Below are positions 56,125-64,000 of a stretch of 64,000 nt of DNA, piece after piece. The stretch is from Coleophoma eucalyptorum. Taxonomy: Eukaryota > Ascomycota > Leotiomycetes > Helotiales > Dermateaceae. The notes beneath the pieces were generated by a model. The model was not told the origin of the DNA. It searched no databases and saw nothing but the letters and a program-made list of their open reading frames with translations. The translations under genes and the position numbers were made by a program. Positions within the stretch are counted from its first letter, which is position 1, and each line of letters opens with the position of its first letter. The stretch covers positions 558,001 to 622,000 of the forward strand of contig JALRME010000012.1 of assembly GCA_026120035.1 (NCBI GenBank). Reading direction: 5' to 3'.

Positions 56125-58300
56125 ATGTCCGACGGGGAAAGCGCACAACCGCCTGTCGCGCCTGCCCCAGCAGAGCCGATTGCTACAGCTTCTGATGATG
56201 CTAAGAACGATGGTCAAAAGGCTACTGCCACCAATGGCACAAGTAACGGCGATGTAGCAACAAGCAATAGCGAGGAGGTCGCGAATGAAGAAGCTGCCAC
56301 CGACGGCGGTATGCATCCTTATTGTCCAGCATTGTCACTTTGTTTGCGTTTACTGATCAGGATTTTCTTTTACAGATAGCGCTCCTACAGAAGTAAAACA
56401 ATCAAAATCCGACGACGCGCCACAAGACAAAGTCGAGACCGAAGCAGGGCAAGGAGATGTAGAGATGAAGGACACAGACAACACCGCTGAGGTGAAAGAA
56501 GCTGCAGATGGTTCTGCCGAGCCTGCTGACGGAACCCCAGCTTCTGCAAGCAAGTCTAAGGGACGTCGAAAGTCTGCAGGGGTTCCTGAGCACAAAAATA
56601 AGAAGCTCAACAAGAAGGCATCTATGGCCAAGATCACCCACGCGGATGCTAAGCCTGGTGATTATTTCTTTGCTAGGCTGAAGGGATATCCGCCGTGGCC
56701 ATGCATCATTTGCTCTGAAGACATGCTTCCACCAAGTTTGTTGAAATCACGGCCTCAAACCGCTATGCAAGAAGATGGAACATACAAGCCAGCTTATGCG
56801 GATGGCGGGCCCAAGATTAAGGATCGTACTTTTCCAATAATGTACCTTGCCACGAATGAGTTGTAAGTTACCCTCATGCCAATACGACAGATCTGCAATT
56901 GCTGACATTGCTTTCCAAGTGGCTGGCACTCAAACACAGATCTCAGCGATATTGATCTCGACACCGTTGGCGAAGCTACTGCATTAAAGAAAAAGGACTT
57001 GAAGGAAGCCCACAAGATTGCTTCGGAAAAGCACGATCTCGATTATTTCAGGCAGATGTTAATTAGCCACGAGGAGAGTCGGCAAGCAGAGATACTTGAG
57101 AAGGAGGAGAGAGCGGCAGCTGTGGAGGCCAAGAAAGCTGCGAAGTCAAAGAGGAAGAGCAAGACTGCTGTCGAAGCCGTTGATGAAGAGGATGCTGAGA
57201 TGGCAGATGTAGCTGCTGAGGGTGAAGCAGAGGTTGCTGAGCCGTCGGCAAAGAAGAAGACGAAGAAGCGCAAGGCAGAGGAAGATGCAGAGGTGAGTAA
57301 GCTAATTCCAGATCTAGTCTACTTGCTAAGTTTTTAAATAGGCCCCCGTCGCACCGGACTCAAACAAAAAGCCAAAGGTTTCGATCAAGTTGACTCAAAA
57401 AACAAATGGAAATGATACTGCTGCCACACCAAAGCCAAGCAAGGAGAAGGAGGCGGCAACCAAGACACCCAAATCGAAGACCAAGAAGGCTTCTAAAGCC
57501 AAGGAGAGCGTAGAAGTCGCCCCGAAAGAACCAGAGCTCACTCCAGAGGAGAAGATGGCCAAGAAAGAGGTTAGTATGACACGATTGATTAAGTTCGCAT
57601 GGCCTATCTAATTGTTTTCTAGAAAGAAATCTTGTTTCTAAGACACAAGTTGCAGAAAGGACTTCTTACAAAGGATCAAGAGCCAAAGGAGGACGAAATG
57701 AAGGCAATGTCGGAGTTCGTCACAAAGCTAGAAGGGTACTCGGATCTTGAGGTCAGCATCATCCGAAAGACAAAGATCAACAAGGTCCTCAAGGCAATCT
57801 TGAAGTTGTCCACAATTCCAAAAGAGGAAGAGTTGCAGTTTAAACCCCGCTCTCAGACTCTTCTGGACAAATGGAACAAGCTTCTTGCGGGCGAACAAGA
57901 GACACCTGCTGCCACGACTACCAATGGTACAACGGAGGAAGCAAAAAAGACCGAGGAACCCGAATCGACTGCTGCTGATTCTGCTGTTAATGGTGCAAAG
58001 GACTCTCCTGCTGCAGATGCCTCCGATGAAACTGCTGCCACAAATGGAGACGACAAAGCGAAAACGGAGGAAAGCTCGGAGGAAGCAACAGAAGAGAAGC
58101 CCAAGGGAGAGGATACTGAGATGGCGGAAACTGTTAGCGCCGAAAAATTGGCAGATGCTGATGTGAAGGATGGACCCAAGCTCGAACAGACAGTTGGAGA
58201 TGCCCCGAAGGTATGCTACTTCTACGAGCTATGCAAGAAATAAAGCTAATTAATTCAAAAGCCGGCCACAGAAGACACTGTCGTTGAGCCAGCTGCTTAG
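56125..58300 (+). CDS. PWWP-domain chromatin protein with TFIIS-N-like helical domain
   Basis: Six exons (56125-56308, 56376-56862, 56920-57292, 57342-57569, 57623-58210, 58262-58300; introns 49-67 bp) give 632 aa. Acidic/Ala-rich N-terminus; PWWP domain at about 150-240 opening KPGDYFFARLKGYPPWPC and containing TFPIMYLATNEL..FGWHS; a Glu/Lys-rich coiled stretch with basic runs (KKKTKKRKAEE) and KKPKVSIKLTQK; a helical domain near 420-500 (FLRHKLQKGLL to LKLSTIPKEEELQFKPRS) like the TFIIS N-terminal/LW fold; then an acidic Ala/Glu-rich tail. PWWP domains read methylated histone H3 or H4; fungal relatives include Pdp3 in S. pombe and Ioc4 in yeast. It probably links methylated chromatin to a histone acetyltransferase or remodeller. 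Which one is not clear from sequence. Confidence 0.9.
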
Positions 58301-58476
58301 AGCTCATACTCATAGCACGGCTTTCTGATCTGATAATTCTTGAAAATTTACCCATAGCTCTTATATTAACCCAATAGGCCAGTTTGGTTGAAAGATAGTG
58401 CGCTTTGGCCAATAGCGAGAGCGGATTTGCGTAGTCTGATGGGCACATCAGGTCTGGGTCTGCATCTAATCTGCTT

Positions 58477-58902
58477 TTACGCTTGTAACACCATCAACAT
58501 GCGATAAGGAGCAGGAAGCTCCTTGGTTAGAGGCGGCCTCATAGGCACGTCGTGGTTCACATCTTTGTACAAATTTTGATTTCCAAAACAGAATGCCGCG
58601 GCAAGGAAAATGAGGACCAGGGGTGAAAGGGAGATGAACATACCTGGTCCGCGATGATTTCCTCCAGCGATGAACTACCATAGCTTTAGTAAAAGTGCAA
58701 CTAAAAGCATTCAAATCATCTCTGCACCTCTGCATAGTCCATATTACAATAATTAGATACCTCCTTGTGTCATTACCACGAAGGTCCAATTGGCGACGAT
58801 GTTGTAGGTACGAAGGCGGCCTCGAAGGCGGTGTCTATTATTTAAGTTTCTGCCGGATTTCCAAAAATTGTTAGTTTTTGCAGACCCGATGCTCAACTGC
58901 AT
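58477..58902 (-). CDS. Possible tiny single-pass membrane protein, two exons
   Basis: Exon 1 (58902-58777) and exon 2 (58674-58477) join in frame across a 102-bp intron (GTAATG donor, TTACTAA branch site 14 nt before the TAG acceptor) to give 107 aa. The N-terminus is basic (RHRLRGRLR); the joined stretch reads ANWTFVFIAGGNHRGPG and runs into a clear membrane segment (LSPLVLIFLAAAFCFG at about 58-73). The tail is polar and ends KELPAPYRMLMVLQA. The frame across the junction looks natural, which is my main support. Start codons of this frame and RCL1 are 28 bp apart on opposite strands, so the true start could be further in. Function unknown. Confidence 0.38.
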
Positions 58903-58930
58903 CTGACGTTCACAGTTCATACACGACAAA

Positions 58931-60151
58931 ATGTCTGCGCCAGCTCCAGAATTCCTACATTTCACAACACACAAGTCATTAACGCAAAGACTTGTGCTTT
59001 CTACACTGACTGGTCGACCTATCCACATCTCACAAATTCGATCGTCGTCACCCACGAATCCAGGTCTCGCATCGCACGAAGTCTCCTTCCTCCGCCTCCT
59101 CGAATCCGTTACCAATGGCTCCTCTCTCCAGATTTCCTATACGGGCACTAAACTCACCTACATGCCCGGTCTAATAACTGGCAGCGCAGCCGGTCTCGGT
59201 GCCTCGGGCGATGTCATCAAACACAATATTCCAGCGACGTGCACGCGCGGCGTCAGCTATTTCCTCATTCCACTATGCATGCTTGCACCCTTCTCAAAAG
59301 CGCCGCTGAACGTGCGTTTCGAAGGTGAAGGTGTCATCACCAGCGCGACACAGTCAGGCGATATCTCTGTCGACGCAGTCAGGACGGCCATCCTCCCGCT
59401 CTACGAGCACTTCGGCATCATGTCTGCAAAGCTGGAACTCAGAGTCCTGCAGCGCTCGTGTGCGGGCGCGGGCGGGAAGGGTGGTGGAGGCGTCGTCGAG
59501 TTGCGCTTCGGTAGCCAGGTCCGATTACCCAAGACGCTGCATCTGAATCGCTCGCCTGGCAGGGTGAGGAGGATACGCGGTGTCGCGTACTGCACGGGGG
59601 TTTCTGCAAGCAACAATGCTAGAATGATCCATACCGCGAGGGGTGTTCTGAATCCGCTGGTGAACGATATCCATGTTGCTGCGCAGTATGATCAGGCGCC
59701 GCTGGTGTCGAGTCACGACAAGACGGATCCGAAGGCGAAGAAGAGGACGGGTGTTGGGTTTGGACTGTGTCTGATTGCTGAGACGGCTAGTGCGGGCGTT
59801 ATCTACTCGGCGGATGTTGCGGCTCCTCCTGAAGGTGGTGTGACGCCTGAGGATCTGGGATTGCAGTGTGCATATCAATTATTGGAGATTATCTCGCAGG
59901 GCGGCTGTGTAACGAGGGTTGGTGCTTCAACGGTTTTGACGCTGATGGCTATGGGCTCGGAAGATGTGGGTAGAGTACGGTTAGGGAGGGATATTGTAGG
60001 TTCGGAGGATGTGGTAGTTCTTGGACGAGATCTCAAGAAGTTTGGGGCGAGCAGTTGGGGTCTACGGGACGTGGATGAAGATGATAGTGGGGATATAATA
60101 GTCGCCGTCAAAGGAAGTGGCGTGGGCAACGTAGGAAGGAAAATAGCGTGA
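58931..60151 (+). CDS. rcl1: Rcl1, RNA 3'-terminal phosphate cyclase-like protein
   Basis: Nucleolar ribosome-biogenesis factor that works with Bms1 in early pre-18S rRNA cleavage (A2 site) rather than as a cyclase. One exon, 406 aa, ATG at 58931. Blocks typical of the family are RLVLSTLTGRPIHISQIRS at about 17-35, HEVSFLRLLESVTNGS near 48, PATCTRGVSYFLIPLCMLAP near 100, GVAYCTGVSASNNARMIHTA near 218 and QCAYQLLEIISQGGCV near 314. The cyclase active-site His of true RtcA enzymes is not evident in the corresponding C-terminal region, as expected for Rcl1. There is a low-complexity Gly-rich loop (AGAGGKGGGG) and a charged insert (SHDKTDPKAKKR). Confidence 0.96.
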   Translation: MSAPAPEFLHFTTHKSLTQRLVLSTLTGRPIHISQIRSSSPTNPGLASHEVSFLRLLESVTNGSSLQISYTGTKLTYMPGLITGSAAGLGASGDVIKHNIPATCTRGVSYFLIPLCMLAPFSKAPLNVRFEGEGVITSATQSGDISVDAVRTAILPLYEHFGIMSAKLELRVLQRSCAGAGGKGGGGVVELRFGSQVRLPKTLHLNRSPGRVRRIRGVAYCTGVSASNNARMIHTARGVLNPLVNDIHVAAQYDQAPLVSSHDKTDPKAKKRTGVGFGLCLIAETASAGVIYSADVAAPPEGGVTPEDLGLQCAYQLLEIISQGGCVTRVGASTVLTLMAMGSEDVGRVRLGRDIVGSEDVVVLGRDLKKFGASSWGLRDVDEDDSGDIIVAVKGSGVGNVGRKIA

Positions 60152-60242
60152 GGACTTCATGCAATAAAAGGATATAAGAGCAAGAATCTGGTCTGTTCCA
60201 AAGCGTTATCAGAAAATTGGTTGGATTGGAGTTTCATTGCTA

Positions 60243-61354
60243 TTAATTAGACAAGCTTCCACGCAGAGCGGCCACGCGCCGGTCTGCTGTTGCGGCAGCA
60301 AGGCCTGCCGTGAAGCCTATCGTCTGTAGAGCCCCCGAAGAAGTGGAGTTTCCATAATCAGTCCACTGGCTGCGTAGCGTCTGTAAGACGTGGAAATCCC
60401 CAACTATAGCTGTTCCAGAATAGAACACATCCAATGGATAGTCATCCTCTTCAGCCTCTTCGCGCGGTGTCGGTTCTGCTAGCAGGCGCGCTCTCTCCTG
60501 GTCTGTATCTATATCCGTATGCTCGTTTATTACCCGGTCTTCCTGCCTTCTTGTTGATGATAGCGATTGCATCTCGATATCTCCATTGCTCGTGACAATA
60601 TCTCTTAAAACGCCTCGTTCTTCGGCATCATGATCTTGCGAAGCAGCAACTACTGCTTCCGTCAACGCTCCAACTACCTTAGGAAGCAAAACCTCCCTCA
60701 GTTTTTCTCGCTCTATATGCACAGCCAACATGAAAGATTGTAATGCTGTGACAAGTAGATCCAACAGGACCAGATGTATCCTCGAACTTGGACCCTTTTG
60801 TCCAATGAGATCAATAATAATTCCACCGTGCAGATATCCACGCATGGCCTCGCCAGCTTCTGATCGCGCCGTAAATATGTGAAGGAGAATACAGATGATG
60901 TTGGGTCCAAAGATGGCGCCAATATATGGTCGCTGTTTGGGCATGGGCGGCACGAAGCTCGGTTTTGGAGTAAGAAACATAACTTGCGCAAGTACACGTA
61001 TGATGAATCGGAAAAATGAGCAGCTAGATAGCCTGTCAATTATTTGGTTCAGGTACGGTTTGATTCCAAGGCTTACTCCATGTAATATAGTACGGAAAGC
61101 TCCACATAGATCAACATGTCCAAGTTCGCCATTACTAGGTTGATAAACTCGTATCTCTTCTTCATCTGCGAAGTAGCTCGCGCCTGAGCCGGAGTTGGCT
61201 CCGGCGCAGCTGAGCTGGCGCCTCCGTGGGCCTCGTCTGGGCGAACAGGTTCGATGCCATTGCTGTTGTTGATGTTGCCTTGCGAGGCAGATGCAGTTGA
61301 TATTTGTCCTTCAGGCAGGTCCGCTGCGGGGACTGGCGTGGCGTCATGGTTCAT
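60243..61354 (-). CDS. DUF1746 membrane protein, Dsc4-like (Dsc E3 ligase complex)
   Basis: Two exons (61354-61077 and 61032-60243; 44-bp intron) give 355 aa. After a disordered N-terminus, QMKKRYEFINLVMANLDMLI (about 64-83) leads into the DUF1746 region, with membrane segments at about 78-92, 127-140 and 166-182 (LVLLDLLVTALQSFMLAVH), and YLHGGIIIDLIGQKGPS between them. The C-terminal half is polar and acidic (EEAEEDDYPLDVFYSG). In S. pombe the Dsc complex ubiquitinates the sterol regulator Sre1 in the Golgi, and its Dsc4 subunit carries DUF1746; the assignment rests on that recollection and on topology. It converges with RCL1 with 91 bp between stops. Confidence 0.75.
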
Positions 61355-61790
61355 AGCTTATGGAAGTCATTGGGGGTTGCAATTTCTTGAAGCCAATTTC
61401 TGTTAGTGGAATTCCGGAGTCGCTGGTTGTTGATTTCACATGGCTTGTTGCGCAGCGATTGCTGACATTTGCTGCGGTGCCTGACGTTGGAGTTGTACCG
61501 GAGCTGGATGCGACCAGAGTGAGATGAGATGAGTCGGTCTGCGCTGTTTCCCGATTGGGGGGCTTATGGTCACGAGACTTTTCCATTGTTCTGCGAGACG
61601 TGGACGTGGAGTTCTGGCGGCCGCTGAGCACCGGGGAAGGGGAATATTCTTCCGAGCATGAACTGGTCCTGATGTGAGCCTCGAAAAAGCAAGGCCTGGG
61701 CTTCTGTTTCGTAAGTACATACCGGCGGAGTTCGTGAGGACGAGCGCTTCTGCATCTAGAGCATGGAGATACTCTTGGGCATTCAGAGGC

Positions 61791-61817
61791 CAGGCAGGTC
61801 AGGCAGGTCAGGCAGGT
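61791..61817. repeat. Three tandem copies of a 9-bp unit
   Basis: The unit CAGGCAGGT occurs three times in a row. It lies in the upstream region of the Dsc4-like gene and would encode TCL repeats if the overlapping minus-strand frame were translated. Confidence 0.85.
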
Positions 61818-62954
61818 ACTGAATTCCAGAAGCTCGTTCAGTAATTGGGGGAAATCCTGGGTTGGACGACTGACTCCTTTTCTATCTATCTTTACATCAT
61901 TAAACTTCTCGTCACCCTCGCCTACTTTGACCATTCTACATCCGAGGCCCCATCGCTTCTATACTCCATGGCCCAGGGGCTTTGAGATTGTCCATGACTT
62001 CATGCAAGATCAAGAAGCGGCAAATCGTTGTGAGGATGGATAGTTGAAGCTTGCTCTTTGACCTCCTGCCATTTCGATTCACGCGGTCCGGTGCAAGCCT
62101 AACCTTCTTCGTCGCTACTGCGCTTGGGTTAGTGAGGCGAGAACTACAAAGGAGATGAGCACGCAAAGCCGGTAGTATGACTTGAATGATTCAACGCTGC
62201 CTCTTCCCGGCGCTCAGATTGGAACTATTGTTCCGCAAACAGCAAATTGCAAGACACATCAGCTCAAAAAACTGCTCATGTCGCTGTCTTTTCTATCAAC
62301 TGGTCAATCTGCAGGACCCTTGTTGCATATCCACTGACCAAAAAGCATCCAACCACGAACTGCCCCGCACGACCAGAATCTCCATCTTTTATAGTAGGGG
62401 AAAAGGAAGATGAAGGGATTCAAGGTACGCTTGATTGAATGCAGAAATCTAGACGCCATAGCTACATTCCTCAGCCTTGCCGCACCAAAGGTTGATTGAC
62501 TTTACTTCCAATCACAACACGCCACCTCCCTATTACTACATGCATACAGCCCATCAAGCCCATTCTGCCATCTCTGCACGCGCACTGTGTTGTTAGTCCC
62601 AATTGAACGGCGCAGTATCTTACTCGCCACTAGACTCTTATACTCTGATGTACCTCCGCACGGAACCCGAAGGCTAGCTTAGCTTCATCCTAACTGCACC
62701 ACAGACTTCAGCACTATGCCATATTTTACGGCTTCTCGTTCACGGACAGAAACTATTGCTTCCTTTGTCAGGAAGCGGGGCGTTATTTCACAGCTGCCAT
62801 CCTGAAGTTGTGTGCAGCGCGGAAACTCAGGGGCAGACAGGACAGAGCAATATATAAGCATACTGCTTTTTCCGGCATATGCTGTACAATCTCATTCCAA
62901 ACTTGCTTCTTCGTCTTCATCTCTTTTTCAAAGGGAAGTTTCCTTCTGGCCCCG

Positions 62955-62963
62955 TATAAATAG
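62955..62963 (+). promoter_or_regulatory. TATA box of the GPI-protein gene
   Basis: TATAAATAG lies 121 bp upstream of the ATG at 63076 and fits a core promoter for the strongly expressed type of secreted-protein gene. The leader between it and the ATG is pyrimidine- and AT-rich. Confidence 0.6.
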
Positions 62964-63075
62964 CTTCCAAGTCCCTCTTTATTTTTTTACACCTTTGAAG
63001 ACTTATATATTTGCTGCCTTTGTTATATACTTGGACACTACACTTCGTACTCCATAGCTTCACCAGATACCCAAG

Positions 63076-63702
63076 ATGCGTTTCTCCACCACCACCACCA
63101 TCCTCACCGGCTTGCTTGCGGGCATTGCCTCAGCACAAACCCCAGCGTAAGTAGACTACTGATTGCCCTCATCCTGCTCACCAACCAGCATCAAATTCAA
63201 GTCCCATCTCACAAACTGACATTTCCTTTTCCCCTACAGTCAAACCTCCCAAGCAAAAGCCGACATTGCTTCTTATGTCTCTGCCCTGCAAACCAACCCA
63301 ACTTTCCTCTCCGTCTTCGCTAGTCTCGCTTCGCAGCCAACTCTCCTCGCCGAGATTGAGGCTCTTCAATCCGCCGTCATGGCTGCCGAAACCATCTCTA
63401 TACCCGCTCCTGACTTCCTCAGTGCGTTGCCAAGCGATCAGCAAGAGTTCATCTCGAGCGTTGCTCTTGCTGAGGTCAGTATTTTGAGCAAGGATGGGAT
63501 TATGGCTACCGGCAGCGCTGTGAACGCAGCAGCGACGGGGAACAGTACTGCAACGGGGTCCTCAAGTACAGGGACGGCGACAGGGACGGCGACAGCGACA
63601 GCAACGGCGACAAGCACCAAAAATGCTGCTGTTGGGAATAACGTGGTTAGTGCTTCGGCTGGGGGCTTGATGGCGTTCGTTGCTATTGTGCTTGCTCTGT
63701 GA
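63076..63702 (+). CDS. Small secreted GPI-anchored protein, Ala/Thr-rich
   Basis: Two exons (63076-63146 and 63240-63702; 93-bp intron with GTAAGT donor) give 177 aa. Signal peptide at residues 1-20 (MRFSTTTTILTGLLAGIASA). The mature part has an ordered helical segment at about 25-105 (ASYVSALQTNPTFLSVFASL, LPSDQQEFISSVALAEVSIL), then a Thr/Ala/Gly stalk (GTATGTATATATATST) for O-glycosylation and a hydrophobic C-terminus (GGLMAFVAIVLAL) for GPI attachment. There are no cysteines in the mature chain, so it is not a CFEM or hydrophobin. Probably a cell-wall or membrane surface protein; specific function unknown. Confidence 0.87.
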
Positions 63703-64000
63703 AGGCGCAGGATAATATGCGAGCTTGCACTTTTGAAGGCGATGTCTGGAAATGGAGACAAAAAGGATGGATTAAGAGAATCTTTCGTGTTAAAACTAGG
63801 CATATCTGGGTACCGAAAAATGAAATATGAGAAAAGACAAAATCAAAAGCGGACAATGTCCTCGTTTCTCCATGACTCTGACCCTGACCCTGAGAACTCC
63901 TCGCGTAATATAGAGAATGCTTCGATTTGCATGTAAAAGAGGGCTGTGCCAAACAGACAGAGAAAAGTTATATATATCATATCCTCCGTCAAACTTGACC
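63703..64000. other. Edge flank, no gene seen
   Basis: 3' flank of the GPI-protein gene, with TATATAT near 63970-63977. The short frames on both strands have no protein-like features. Confidence 0.5.

Larger units (their letters stand above)
61355..63075. other. Intergenic interval with both outer promoters
   Basis: 1.7 kb between a minus-strand and a plus-strand gene. A 196-codon frame at 61344-61934 on the minus strand overlaps the Dsc4-like start and is treated under findings. A 9-bp triplicate CAGGCAGGT lies at 61791-61817. The interval 62000-62940 shows nothing I can support as a gene. Confidence 0.5.

Noticed and set aside
1..64000. Secondary-metabolite cluster, CRISPR array or prokaryotic insert
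   Set aside because: No PKS/NRPS/terpene genes, no regularly spaced short repeats with spacers, and all recognised genes have fungal introns and targeting signals.

Overview
The window reads as nuclear DNA of a filamentous ascomycete (Pezizomycotina). Genes are compact, on both strands, and interrupted by short introns (about 44-100 bp, mostly near 50) with GT..AG ends and CTAAC/CTGAC-type branch sites. Every clearly recognised protein is a fungal nuclear housekeeping or secreted type. The protein flavour suggests Leotiomycetes, but this is an impression from the sequence, not a search result. No prokaryotic operon, CRISPR array, rRNA or viral gene was seen.

Layout. 1-6.2 kb: a GPI-anchored extracellular Cu-type superoxide dismutase (minus strand), then about 4 kb of gene-poor DNA with an imperfect tandem duplication of roughly 200 bp. 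6.2-15.2 kb: a WD40 protein (minus), a doubtful region, the Golgi membrane protein Tvp38 (minus) and a CUE/CCCH/Smr RNA-binding protein (plus). 16.7-24 kb: a disordered Ser/basic-rich protein, vacuolar alpha-mannosidase Ams1 and one or two small hypothetical genes. 24-27.4 kb: a degraded stretch with a broken HET-domain gene and a decayed tRNA-like sequence.

27.5-38.5 kb is dense: a GPATCH11-like G-patch protein, a mitochondrial PPR protein (CIA84-like), origin recognition subunit Orc3, a small conserved-looking protein, ER translocon subunit Sec66 and the Cdc48 cofactor Npl4. 38.5-39.7 kb is an AT-rich gap between convergent genes that may hold a retroelement LTR remnant. 39.7-46.6 kb: mitochondrial carbamoyl-phosphate synthase large chain (arginine pathway) and cytosolic phenylalanyl-tRNA synthetase alpha chain. 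46.7-61.4 kb: a coiled-coil protein, the spliceosomal helicase Brr2, a PWWP chromatin protein, a possible tiny membrane protein, the ribosome-biogenesis factor Rcl1 and a Dsc4-like (DUF1746) membrane protein. 63 kb: a small secreted GPI-anchored protein.

The genes do not form one pathway or a biosynthetic cluster; the window is an ordinary housekeeping segment with two gene-poor, decayed islands. Several divergent pairs (PPR/ORC3, SEC66/NPL4, coiled-coil/BRR2) share short promoter regions. I found no convincing new multi-gene system. The best leads are the HET pseudogene with a lost core, a perfect TGACTCA element inside the unusually long first intron of the carbamoyl-phosphate synthase gene, an in-frame intron hidden in BRR2, the possible LTR remnant, and a possible small gene 28 bp from RCL1. 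Exon boundaries were set by hand from splice signals and reading-frame continuity.
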